Positions 37,320-45,869 of a stretch of DNA of 64,000 nucleotides are shown here, piece by piece. The notes under the pieces are model-generated. The model was not told the DNA's origin. It saw only the letters and a program-made list of their open reading frames with translations, and ran no database searches. Source of the stretch: an uncultured Bacteroidota bacterium (GTDB lineage Bacteria; Bacteroidota; Bacteroidia; Chitinophagales; Chitinophagaceae); NCBI GenBank assembly GCA_903865435.1, contig CAIPJS010000077.1, forward strand, positions 1 through 64,000, in the 5' to 3' direction. Within the stretch, counting starts at the first letter, position 1. Every line of letters begins with the position of its first letter. A program made the translations under genes and the position numbers.

Positions 37320-37568
37320 ATGACATTTCAAGTACAAATTAAGGTAATGCCCTTAAACGATTTATTAGATCCTCAAGGAAAAGCAGTTTTGGGCGGATTA
37401 CACAATTTAGGTTTAACAGGGGTGCAAGATGTTCGTGTAGGTAAACACATTACTTTAAAAATAGAAGCAGCCAACCAAGCGGCCGCTAAAGAAATGGCCG
37501 AAACTGCAGCAAAAAAATTATTGGCCAATGCAGTAATGGAATATTTTGAGATTGAATTTGTGCAATAG
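37320..37568 (+). CDS. purS: Phosphoribosylformylglycinamidine synthase subunit PurS
   Basis: PurS is the small scaffold subunit of the three-part FGAM synthase (PurS, PurL, PurQ) in purine synthesis. The 82-residue product has QIKVMPLNDLLDPQGKAVLG and LHNLGLTGVQDVRVGKH, typical of the family. It is 1 nt after pssA and not beside purL or purQ, which must be elsewhere in the genome. Confidence 0.9.
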   Translation: MTFQVQIKVMPLNDLLDPQGKAVLGGLHNLGLTGVQDVRVGKHITLKIEAANQAAAKEMAETAAKKLLANAVMEYFEIEFVQ

Positions 37569-37600
37569 GATTTTATTTTTTACTAGTTACAATTATTTCA

Positions 37601-38266
37601 ATGCTTTATATCGTTCCCACACCCATTGGAAATTTAAAAGATTTTACTTTCAGATCTATTGAAGTATTGCAATCCGTAGATTTTATTTTGTGTGAGGATA
37701 CTAGGACTTCCTCAAAATTGCTTCAGCATTATCATATTAATAAACCATTGACGCCTTATCATCAACACAATGAGCATAAGGTAGTAGATCATTTGGTGCA
37801 ACAATTACAAGCAGGTAAAAACATTGCTTTGATTACGGATGCTGGAACCCCGGGCATTTCTGACCCAGCATTTTTATTGGTGCGCGCTTGCAAAGCAGCT
37901 GGAGTTGCAGTAAGTAGTTTGCCAGGTGCCACGGCATTTGTACCGGCACTGGTAAATAGTGGATTACCAGCGACACGTTTTATATTTGAAGGATTTATTC
38001 CTTTAAAAAAAGGCAGAAAAACACTAATGGAATCTTTAGCAAATGAAGCGCGTACGATGATATTTTATGAAAGCCCTATGCGTTTGGTAAAAACATTAGA
38101 ACTATTTGCCACACATTTTGGCACCGACAGACAAGCTTCAGTGAGTAGAGAGCTAACTAAGATTTACGAAGAAAACATTACCGACTCTTTAGCCAACTTG
38201 ATTACTTATTTTTCTTCCAAGCAAGTAAAAGGGGAGATTGTGATTGTAGTGGACGGAAAGCAATAG
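37601..38266 (+). CDS. rsmI: 16S rRNA 2'-O-ribose C1402 methyltransferase
   Basis: RsmI methylates C1402 in the 30S decoding centre. The 221-residue tetrapyrrole-methylase-fold protein begins with the family signature LYIVPTPIGNLKDFT and has CEDTRTSSKLL, ALITDAGTPGISDP and PGATAFVPALVNSGLP. It is shorter than E. coli RsmI (286), lacking the C-terminal extension, as in many Bacteroidota. Confidence 0.93.
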   Translation: MLYIVPTPIGNLKDFTFRSIEVLQSVDFILCEDTRTSSKLLQHYHINKPLTPYHQHNEHKVVDHLVQQLQAGKNIALITDAGTPGISDPAFLLVRACKAAGVAVSSLPGATAFVPALVNSGLPATRFIFEGFIPLKKGRKTLMESLANEARTMIFYESPMRLVKTLELFATHFGTDRQASVSRELTKIYEENITDSLANLITYFSSKQVKGEIVIVVDGKQ

Positions 38267-38335
38267 CAGCTAAAGCCTTATTTTAATTAGAAATTTTGCA
38301 GTTAATGAATTAAATTAGCTTCTTAATTTAGTCCT

Positions 38336-40276
38336 ATGAAAAAGAAGCCATCCCTATTATTTATTGTTTTTATTGCTTTTGCAAATTTAGTAATTGCGCA
38401 AGCCGATCGTTGGCAACAACACATCGATTATAAAATAAATGCAGCTTTAGATGTTGCTACCAATATTGTGAAAGGTTCAGAAGAATTAGTTTATACCAAC
38501 AATTCACCCGACACTTTGCATAAAGTTTATTTCCATATGTATTGGAATGCTTTTACGCCTAATTCAGCTATGGACATTAGAAGCAGAGAGTTGGGTAAAA
38601 ATTATTTAAGTGTTCGTAGAGGAGCGCCTATTACTTCTGCATCTACTATGACAGGTCAAGACAATGTACAGGATTGGGACAAAAGGGTAAAAGACCGCAT
38701 TCAAAAATTAAATGCAACCGATCTTGGTTATCAAAAAGTAAGCCAAATTTTAATCAATGGCAAAGCCCAAAATTTAATCGAGCATGAAACCATTTTAGAA
38801 GTTCAATTAACGCAAGCCATTGCGCCCAAAACTTCTATAAAAATGTCTTTGCAATTTGAAGCGCAAGTGCCTGTTCAAATAAGACGATCTGGGAGAGACA
38901 ATGCCGAAGGGGTTCGTTATTCCATGAGTCAATGGTATCCTAAAATGGTCGAATATGATTATCAAGGATGGAATACCAATCCTTACATTGCACGTGAGTT
39001 TTATGGCGTTTGGGGTAATTACGATGTTACCATTCAGGTAGATAAAAATTATATGGTAGCGGCTACTGGCGTATTGCAAAATCCAACAGCTTTAGGCAAT
39101 GCAGCAGGTATAAAATCTTGGAATTTTAAAGGAAGCAATATTCACGATTTTGTTTGGGCGGCTGATGATCATTTCAAACATATATCCAAAGAAGTTCGTA
39201 AGGGATTAACACTACATGTTTATTATAAACAAAAAACGGCTGCTGAAGACAGTGCTTGGGCCAATGTTTTGTGGGCTGCTGAAAAAGCATTGCCTTATAT
39301 GGAGAAAAATTTTGGCGCTTATCCTTATCCTCAATATTCTTTTATACAAGGGGGTGATGGCGGTATGGAATATGCCATGGCCACTTTAATCAAAGGGCCA
39401 GGTTTGGGTACCGTATTTCACGAATGGATGCACAATTGGTATCAACACATATTAGGGTCTAATGAAAGTTTATATCCCTGGATGGACGAAGGTTTTGCCA
39501 GCTTTGCCGAAGACGATATTTCTTTTTGGTATGAACAAAACATAGCAATACAATCTCCATTTATTAGTGAAGCTGCCAAAAAACAATTGCAAGCAAATAA
39601 TGAAAAGGCTAAAACTTATTTGCCCTATATACAATATGGTAATTATGGAGGCTACTTAGCATTGGCTAAAAGTAGTTTAGAGGAACCTATGTCCACGCAT
39701 TCAGATCATTACAATACCAACTACGCTTATAGCAGTGCTGCATATAGTAAAGGGGCTACTTTGTTAGGGTATCTTGGATATGTGATGGGCGATTCCTTAC
39801 GCAATCTTACTTTATTAAACTATTACAATACTTGGAAATTCAAACATCCCAATGCCAACGACTTTTTCCGTGTGGCTGAAAAAACGAGCGGCATTCAATT
39901 GCAATGGTTAAAAGAATATTGGGTGAATTCTACCAAGACGATTGATTATGGATTAAATGACATTCAAGCCAAGGACAATACGGCCATTATTAGTATTCAA
40001 CGTTATGGGAAAATGCCCGCACCTATCGAAGTATTGGTTACTTATAAAGATGGCAGTACCGAACTACATTATATTCCATTGGATTTAATGTTGGCAAATA
40101 AAGTTTCAGAAACCACACAAAATAGAATTGTACATCCCGAATGGAAATGGGTGCAGCCAACATATACTTTTGAAACTACCAAGCCCATTACTTCTTTAAA
40201 AACAATCGAGATTGATCCAAGTCAGCGTATGCCGGACATCAATAGAAGTAATAATAAATTAGAGATACCTAAGTAA
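38336..40276 (+). CDS. Exported M1 family metallopeptidase
   Basis: The 646-residue protein has a signal peptide (LFIVFIAFANLVIAQ) and the M1 gluzincin catalytic site: HEWMH at residues 362-366 and the third zinc ligand Glu385 in WMDEGFASF, exactly 18 residues later. The substrate-binding GAMEN motif reads GGMEY (342-346). It probably digests peptides in the periplasm. A TAATTTAG sequence (one mismatch to the -7 consensus) ends 5 nt before the ATG; a TAAATTA/TAATTTA stem overlaps it. Confidence 0.9.
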   Translation: MKKKPSLLFIVFIAFANLVIAQADRWQQHIDYKINAALDVATNIVKGSEELVYTNNSPDTLHKVYFHMYWNAFTPNSAMDIRSRELGKNYLSVRRGAPITSASTMTGQDNVQDWDKRVKDRIQKLNATDLGYQKVSQILINGKAQNLIEHETILEVQLTQAIAPKTSIKMSLQFEAQVPVQIRRSGRDNAEGVRYSMSQWYPKMVEYDYQGWNTNPYIAREFYGVWGNYDVTIQVDKNYMVAATGVLQNPTALGNAAGIKSWNFKGSNIHDFVWAADDHFKHISKEVRKGLTLHVYYKQKTAAEDSAWANVLWAAEKALPYMEKNFGAYPYPQYSFIQGGDGGMEYAMATLIKGPGLGTVFHEWMHNWYQHILGSNESLYPWMDEGFASFAEDDISFWYEQNIAIQSPFISEAAKKQLQANNEKAKTYLPYIQYGNYGGYLALAKSSLEEPMSTHSDHYNTNYAYSSAAYSKGATLLGYLGYVMGDSLRNLTLLNYYNTWKFKHPNANDFFRVAEKTSGIQLQWLKEYWVNSTKTIDYGLNDIQAKDNTAIISIQRYGKMPAPIEVLVTYKDGSTELHYIPLDLMLANKVSETTQNRIVHPEWKWVQPTYTFETTKPITSLKTIEIDPSQRMPDINRSNNKLEIPK

Positions 40277-40303
40277 GATCTATTTTCATCAATATAAATA
40301 TAA

Positions 40304-40945
40304 CTAAGGCTTCTTCACCTGAATGATAAACTTCTCTTCAAAGTAAGTTTCGGGAAAGATGTCATGAATGGACATCATTTTAGGGCGTACGCCACTTTCG
40401 AAAATTTCTTGATGTAGGTCGCCTCCTTTTAAACAAATCAATGAATTGGGTTGATCGGGCTTTTTATTTAAAATAGGTCCTGCCCATCTCCATAAATCTT
40501 TCAAAGGAGCAACCGCTCGGCTAATGGCGTAATCAAACTTTTTATTTTTAATTTCTTCTACACGCGTGTGTTGCGTTTTAATGTTGTTAATCCCTACCAT
40601 TTCGCAAACAGCATCTACTACTTTTAATTTTTTAGCAATACTATCTACTGCTAAAAATTGAACCTCGGGAAAAAAGATGGCCAAAGGCACGCAGGGAAAA
40701 CCGCCGCCGCAACCAATATCTATTACCTGTGTTCCTTTTTCCCATTCTGCAATGGCTGCGATGCTCAAGGAGTGAAGTACATGGTGCAAGTAGATATGAT
40801 CTATATCTTTTCGAGAGATCACATTAATTTGACTGTTCCACTCTTTGTAAGCGGGTTCCAATGCCGTGAATTGACTTAATTGCTTGGGTGTGAATTCGGC
40901 AAAGTACTTGGTAATTAATTCCAATTTTTCTGTGGGGCTTTCCAT
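40304..40945 (-). CDS. rsmG: 16S rRNA (guanine527-N7)-methyltransferase
   Basis: RsmG (GidB) methylates G527 of 16S rRNA. The 213-residue product has the family motifs EWNSQINVISRKD, QVIDIGCGGGFPCVPLAI (SAM motif I), HTRVEEIKNKKFDYAISRAVAPL and LICLKGGDL. It overlaps the end of the upstream glycosyltransferase gene by 31 nt, so the two are coupled. Confidence 0.95.
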   Translation of the reverse strand: MESPTEKLELITKYFAEFTPKQLSQFTALEPAYKEWNSQINVISRKDIDHIYLHHVLHSLSIAAIAEWEKGTQVIDIGCGGGFPCVPLAIFFPEVQFLAVDSIAKKLKVVDAVCEMVGINNIKTQHTRVEEIKNKKFDYAISRAVAPLKDLWRWAGPILNKKPDQPNSLICLKGGDLHQEIFESGVRPKMMSIHDIFPETYFEEKFIIQVKKP

Positions 40946-42042
40946 ACACTAGGCAAGGTAAATAAATAATAGAAGATAGACCACATATCAAATAAAATAA
41001 ACCAAGGCCAAAGGTCTAATTCATTTAGTTTTTTCATGGTACTTCTTAAAATAGATCCTTGAACAAACATACGCAGCGTCCAAAGGCTTCCAAGTAAAAT
41101 GTATTGATGAGATAAAATCAAAGCTGCAATTAAAATAGGGTAAACTAAAAATTGACTAATGGCATAAGTGCCCAATAAACCTGCGTGAAGGGTTTTGTAA
41201 TATTTGCTGGTCGTGTAATGACGATATTTTTGATTCATCCAATCGTGCAAATTTGTTTTAGGTTCGCTAAGGGTATGTGCATCATGATCAATGACAATGG
41301 CTGTATTGTTTTTATTGGCCACTTGATTGATGAATAAATCGTCATCTCCGCTTGGCATCTGATTGATCGAAGAAAATCCTTTGTTGCGCATAAACACATC
41401 TTTTTTATAGGACAAATTTCTGCCCACGCCCATATAAGGTAAGCCTGCCAATGCATATGAAAAGTATTGTAAGGCAGTTTGAAAAGTTTCAAAACGAATC
41501 AATTTGTTTAAGATGCCAGGCTTTTTGCGGTAAGCGCCATAACCCAATACAATTTCAATGTCATCATCATAGCCATCTTGCATCAATTGCATCCAATGTT
41601 CACTAGCAGGAACGCAATCGGCATCCGTAAGTAGTAAAGTCTCATTTTTGGCCGATTTAATGCCAATAGATAAAGGAAATTTTTTCCCATTGATCATTTT
41701 AGCTTCTTGTGAAAGCAAAATGGGGTTTAAATTCTTGAATGATTTTTTAAATTCTTCCAATAAATACTTTGTTTCATCTTCAGAATTATCATTCACCAAA
41801 ATAACTTCATGGGTGGTGTTGTAATCTTGTACCAAAACACCCGGCAAATTGTTGGCTAAATTGGCAGCTTCGTCGCGCGCGCAAATGATGACCGAAATGG
41901 GGTGCTCGACATGTTCCGATTTAGAAGGCTTTTTATATACTGCCAATCTTAAGAAAAAGTATAAGTAATAAAACAGCTGTGTTATTATAATGCCAATAAA
42001 AGTGCCTATCAAAATAGTAGACAGCGGTAGGTTAGTTAACAT
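40915..42042 (-). CDS. Membrane glycosyltransferase family 2
   Basis: The 375-residue product has an N-terminal membrane helix, a GT2 catalytic domain with SVIICARDEAANLANNLPG, LVNDNSEDET and LLTDADCVPA (DxD site), GDDDLFINQ, and a C-terminal Q-rich site near QKYRHYTTSKYY, followed by about three membrane helices. It resembles processive or lipid-linked glycosyltransferases; the acceptor is unknown. ATG 42042 is preferred to 42060 because a TACTTTTG -7 box at 42047-42054 lies between them and would give a leaderless mRNA. Confidence 0.85.
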   Translation of the reverse strand: MLTNLPLSTILIGTFIGIIITQLFYYLYFFLRLAVYKKPSKSEHVEHPISVIICARDEAANLANNLPGVLVQDYNTTHEVILVNDNSEDETKYLLEEFKKSFKNLNPILLSQEAKMINGKKFPLSIGIKSAKNETLLLTDADCVPASEHWMQLMQDGYDDDIEIVLGYGAYRKKPGILNKLIRFETFQTALQYFSYALAGLPYMGVGRNLSYKKDVFMRNKGFSSINQMPSGDDDLFINQVANKNNTAIVIDHDAHTLSEPKTNLHDWMNQKYRHYTTSKYYKTLHAGLLGTYAISQFLVYPILIAALILSHQYILLGSLWTLRMFVQGSILRSTMKKLNELDLWPWFILFDMWSIFYYLFTLPSVWKAPQKNWN

Positions 42043-42046
42043 GTCA

Positions 42047-42054
42047 CAAAAGTA
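42047..42054 (-). promoter_or_regulatory. -7 box TACTTTTG abutting the glycosyltransferase start
   Basis: On the reverse strand TACTTTTG is followed by TGAC and ATG (42042), the same spacing as for tgt. It excludes the upstream ATG at 42060 as the main start. Confidence 0.6.
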
Positions 42055-42116
42055 AAGCATGCTGCTTCAGCTATTTCAGGCCTAGATTGAATGTGGAAAA
42101 ATAGACCATTTGACCT

Positions 42117-42124
42117 TACCTTTG
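42117..42124 (+). promoter_or_regulatory. -7 box TACCTTTG abutting the tgt start
   Basis: TACCTTTG is followed by GGCC and ATG (42129). Transcription should start at or next to the initiation codon. The family alignment of Tgt supports this ATG, so the message is probably leaderless. Confidence 0.65.
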
Positions 42125-42128
42125 GGCC

Positions 42129-43268
42129 ATGGCTGCATTAGCATTTAACTTGGAATTTGAAAGTAAACAAGGGGCCTCAAGAGCAGGTACCATTTCCACC
42201 GATCATGGGGTAATTCAAACCCCTATATTTATGCCTGTGGGCACTATTGGTTCTGTAAAAGCAGTTACCCAACAGCAACTAAAAAAGGACGTCCATGCGC
42301 AAATTATTTTAGGCAATACTTATCATCTTTATCTACGTCCAGGAACTGAAGTAATGGAGGCTGCTGGTGGTTTGCATCGTTTTATGGGTTGGGATAGACC
42401 TATTTTGACAGACAGTGGAGGCTACCAAGTTTTTTCATTGGCATCCAATCGAAAAATAAAACCAGAGGGGGTATTGTTTCAATCGCATATTGATGGGAGT
42501 AAGCATTTGTTTAGCCCTGAAAAAGTAATGGATATTCAAAGAAGTATTGGGGCAGATATCATCATGGCATTTGACGAATGTCCGCCTTATCCAAGTGAAT
42601 ATGAATATGTGCAAAAGAGCATGAATTTGACACATTTATGGTTGGATAAATGTTTTGGAAGGTTGGCTGAGACCCCCGATTTGTATGGCCACACCCAAAA
42701 TTTATTTCCAATTGTGCAGGGCGGAACCTATGCCGATTTAAGAAAAGCATCTTGCGAATACATAAGTTCAAAAAATGCAGTGGGCAATGCTATTGGTGGA
42801 TTGAGTGTGGGAGAGTCTGAACAAGAATTATATGATTTCACACAATTATGTTGTGAAAATTTACCAGTAAATAAGCCAAGGTATTTAATGGGTGTGGGTA
42901 CCCCTTGGAATATTTTAGAAGCCATTGATTTAGGTGTAGATATGTTTGATTGTGTAATGCCCACGCGCAATGGACGCAATGGAATGGTTTTTACTACACA
43001 AGGCGTTATCAATATAAAGAATAAGCAATGGGCCAATGATTTTACTCCATTAGATCCAGGATTGCCCAATGAGATGAGTCGGTATTATACCAAGGCTTAT
43101 ATGCGTCATTTGTTTGTCGCCGATGAAATATTAGGTTTGCAATTGGCAAGTATTCAGAATCTATCTTTTTATCTTTGGTTGGTAGGGCAGGCAAGGGAGC
43201 ACATCATTGCAGGCGATTATTCTAGTTGGAAAAAAACAATGGTAGTACAAATAAGCAAACGATTATAA
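42129..43268 (+). CDS. tgt: tRNA-guanine transglycosylase
   Basis: Tgt exchanges G34 for preQ1 in queuosine tRNAs. The 379-residue product has PVGTIGSVKAVTQQQL, ILTDSGGYQVFSL with the active-site Asp, FDECPPYPSEYEY, the nucleophile region DLGVDMFDCVMPTRNGRNG, and a C-terminal zinc-site-like region in which the usual CxCxxC is not seen. The expected CxCx2C segment (after TQGVINIKNKQWANDFTPLDPGL) reads without cysteines, a departure from canonical Tgt. The gene is divergent from the glycosyltransferase gene, with 86 nt between starts. Confidence 0.92.
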   Translation: MAALAFNLEFESKQGASRAGTISTDHGVIQTPIFMPVGTIGSVKAVTQQQLKKDVHAQIILGNTYHLYLRPGTEVMEAAGGLHRFMGWDRPILTDSGGYQVFSLASNRKIKPEGVLFQSHIDGSKHLFSPEKVMDIQRSIGADIIMAFDECPPYPSEYEYVQKSMNLTHLWLDKCFGRLAETPDLYGHTQNLFPIVQGGTYADLRKASCEYISSKNAVGNAIGGLSVGESEQELYDFTQLCCENLPVNKPRYLMGVGTPWNILEAIDLGVDMFDCVMPTRNGRNGMVFTTQGVINIKNKQWANDFTPLDPGLPNEMSRYYTKAYMRHLFVADEILGLQLASIQNLSFYLWLVGQAREHIIAGDYSSWKKTMVVQISKRL

Positions 43269-43290
43269 AGCACTTAATTAATAAGGTCAT

Positions 43291-44382
43291 TTGAAAAAAT
43301 TAGATTGGTACATATTAAAAAAGTTTTTGACTGTATTTTTTTTCTCCATCTTTTTATTTGCAGTAATAGCTGTTGTAATTGATGTGAGTGAAAAAACAGA
43401 CGACTTTGTGCGCTCTGGTTTTTCAGCAGGTGAAATCTTCACGCATTATTATATTGGCTTTATTCCGCACATTATTGCACTCCTATTTCCATTGTTTGTT
43501 TTTATAGCAGTAATTTTCTTTACATCAAAAATGGCTGGACAAACCGAGATCATTGCCATTTTGGCTAGCGGCATTACTTATAATAGGTGGTTAAGACCTT
43601 ATTGGATAGGCGGCGCTTTATTAGGGGTGCTTTTATGGATTTCAAATTTTTGGTTTATTCCCAAAGCCAATACCATACGTGGCAGTTTTGAAGCAGCCTA
43701 TGTAGATGCACATTCTAGTTACAATGCATTGGTGCGTGGTTCCACTGATATTTATTTCAGAATTGATTCCTCCACTTATGCTGGTATTTATTCCTATGAT
43801 ACTTCTTCAAAAAGAGGCAATAGTTTTTTTGCTTATCAAATGGCTAAAGATAAATTGATTTACAATATAAGATCTGGAGAGATTGTATGGGATCCAGCAT
43901 CAAGAAGTTGGGTGCTTTCCAATGTATTAGAAAGAAAAGTGTCCGATGACAAAGAGGTGGTTACTTACATTCCAAAATTATATAGGAAATTTGCATTTAA
44001 ACCAGCAGATTTAGAAAAAGACAAATACACTAAGGACAAGCTTACTACGCCAGAATTAATCAAGCAAATAAATTTAGAAGCATTAAGAGGATCTGAAGGA
44101 TTGAATGAATTAAAAATTGAACGATACCGAAGAGATGCCACCCCTTTTACAGTACTTTTATTGACTTTAATTGGAGGCATTATTGCAGGCCGCAAGATTC
44201 GTGGGGGGAGCGGGTCGCATTTGGCCATGGGCTTTATGATTGCGGCCGTTTTCATCATTACCGATAGGTTCTCCACTATCTTCTCTACCAAGGGCAATTT
44301 ACCTCCCTTATTAGCTGCCTGGATACCCAATATTATTTTTGTATGGGTGGTATATTATTTGTACAAAAAAGCAGCTAAGTAA
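43291..44382 (+). CDS. LptF/LptG family permease (TTG start)
   Basis: The 363-residue protein belongs to the YjgP/YjgQ family, the membrane subunits of the LptB2FG lipopolysaccharide exporter. It has helices 1-3 at the N-terminus (FLTVFFFSIFLFAVIAVVID), a large periplasmic beta-jellyroll domain (about 110-260) and three C-terminal helices. The start is TTG 43291; no ATG lies near and TTG gives the usual MKKLDWYILKKF beginning. It lies 22 nt after tgt. Whether it is LptF or LptG is not decided. Confidence 0.87.
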   Translation: MKKLDWYILKKFLTVFFFSIFLFAVIAVVIDVSEKTDDFVRSGFSAGEIFTHYYIGFIPHIIALLFPLFVFIAVIFFTSKMAGQTEIIAILASGITYNRWLRPYWIGGALLGVLLWISNFWFIPKANTIRGSFEAAYVDAHSSYNALVRGSTDIYFRIDSSTYAGIYSYDTSSKRGNSFFAYQMAKDKLIYNIRSGEIVWDPASRSWVLSNVLERKVSDDKEVVTYIPKLYRKFAFKPADLEKDKYTKDKLTTPELIKQINLEALRGSEGLNELKIERYRRDATPFTVLLLTLIGGIIAGRKIRGGSGSHLAMGFMIAAVFIITDRFSTIFSTKGNLPPLLAAWIPNIIFVWVVYYLYKKAAK

Positions 44383-44396
44383 ACCTTTTTTTGAGT

Positions 44397-44404
44397 TAAC
44401 TTTG
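44397..44404 (+). promoter_or_regulatory. -7 box TAACTTTG for citrate synthase
   Basis: TAACTTTG matches TAnnTTTG; it ends 41 nt before the ATG at 44445. No clear -33 element is seen. Confidence 0.55.
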
Positions 44405-44444
44405 TGCCGAAATTTAAACGGTTTTCAATCACAATATTTTGGTT

Positions 44445-45761
44445 ATGGAAGAAATTAAAGACAGGTTTAGCGCTAAAGCTATTGCAGCTGGTTTAGAGAT
44501 TAAAGAATTAATCAAAGAACATGGCGATAAAAAAATTGGTGAAGTAACCTTAGCACAAGCCTACCAAGGTATGCGTGGTATTACGGGTCTTGTTACAGAG
44601 ACTAGTTTATTAGATGCGCAGGAAGGAATTCGTTTCAGAGGTTTTACCATTCCAGAATTACAAGCCAAATTACCTAAAGCACCTAAAGGGGATGAACCTT
44701 TACCAGAGGGTTTGTTTTATTTAATGATGATTGGTGAAATTCCCAATGAAGAAGATGTACATGCTATTACCAACAATTGGCAAAGAAGAAGTCATGTGCC
44801 TTCACATGTATTTGATGTGATTGATGCATTCCCATTAAATAGTCATCCCATGACTATGTATGTATCAGCAGTAATGGCTTTACAAACAGAATCTAAATTT
44901 TCGCAAGAGTATGCGAAAGGAATGAATAAAAAAGATTACTGGCAATATACTTACGACGACTCAATGGATTTAATTGCGCGTTTACCAAGAATTGCTGCAT
45001 ATATCTACAGAAGAAAATATAAAAACAACGAACATATTCATCCGAACGGATTATTAGACTGGGCAGGTAATCTTGCCTACATGATGGGCTTTGAAGATGA
45101 AAGCACTAAAGAATTAATGCGTTTATACATGACCATTCATGCCGACCATGAAGGCGGTAATGTATCTGCACATACTACACACTTAGTAGGTTCTGCATTA
45201 AGCGATCCTTATTTAAGTTATGCAGCAGGTATGAATGGATTAGCAGGTCCTTTACACGGATTAGCGAATCAAGAAGTGATCAAATGGATTTTTGAAATGC
45301 AAGAAGCTTTAGGAACCGATGATCCAACAGCTGCTCAAATTGCAGACTATGTTCAAAAAACTTTAGCAGCAGGAAAAGTAGTACCAGGTTATGGTCACGC
45401 AGTATTAAGAAAAACCGATCCTCGTTTCACCGCTCAAATGGCATTTGGTAAAAAACATTTAGCCGACGATAAATTAGTGAACACCGTTTGGAAAATTTAT
45501 GAAACAGTGCCACCTATTTTAGAGTCTTTAGGAAAAGTAAAAAATCCTTGGCCCAATGTGGATGCACACAGTGGTGCTTTATTAGTACATTATGGTATTG
45601 TTGAATATGAATTTTACACCGTTTTATTTGCGGTAAGTAGAGCCTTAGGGGTTTTGGCAAGTTTAACATGGGACAGAGCATTAGGTTTCCCATTAGAGCG
45701 TCCAAAATCTGTAACCACTGAAGCCGTTAAACTTTGGTTGGATGGCAAAGGGGAGATTTAA
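44445..45761 (+). CDS. gltA: Citrate (Si)-synthase, eukaryotic/mitochondrial-like type
   Basis: It condenses acetyl-CoA and oxaloacetate at the entry of the TCA cycle. The 438-residue protein is closer in motif content to mitochondrial citrate synthase than to E. coli GltA: HADHEGGNVSAHTTHLVGSA, GLAGPLHGLANQEV, GYGHAVLRKTDPR and NVDAHSGALLVHYG. The catalytic triad is at His271, His318 and Asp373, equivalent to His274, His320 and Asp375 of the pig enzyme. ATG 44445 is chosen over TTG 44439. tRNA-Ala lies 19 nt after its stop. Confidence 0.93.
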   Translation: MEEIKDRFSAKAIAAGLEIKELIKEHGDKKIGEVTLAQAYQGMRGITGLVTETSLLDAQEGIRFRGFTIPELQAKLPKAPKGDEPLPEGLFYLMMIGEIPNEEDVHAITNNWQRRSHVPSHVFDVIDAFPLNSHPMTMYVSAVMALQTESKFSQEYAKGMNKKDYWQYTYDDSMDLIARLPRIAAYIYRRKYKNNEHIHPNGLLDWAGNLAYMMGFEDESTKELMRLYMTIHADHEGGNVSAHTTHLVGSALSDPYLSYAAGMNGLAGPLHGLANQEVIKWIFEMQEALGTDDPTAAQIADYVQKTLAAGKVVPGYGHAVLRKTDPRFTAQMAFGKKHLADDKLVNTVWKIYETVPPILESLGKVKNPWPNVDAHSGALLVHYGIVEYEFYTVLFAVSRALGVLASLTWDRALGFPLERPKSVTTEAVKLWLDGKGEI

Positions 45762-45780
45762 TTTCAAGCAAATTGAAATT

Positions 45781-45853
<73 letters not shown>

Positions 45854-45869
45854 CATATTATATTATTTA

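Noticed and set aside
42043..42128. PreQ1 riboswitch upstream of tgt
   Set aside because: The -7 box ends 5 nt before the start codon, so there is no leader RNA to hold a riboswitch.
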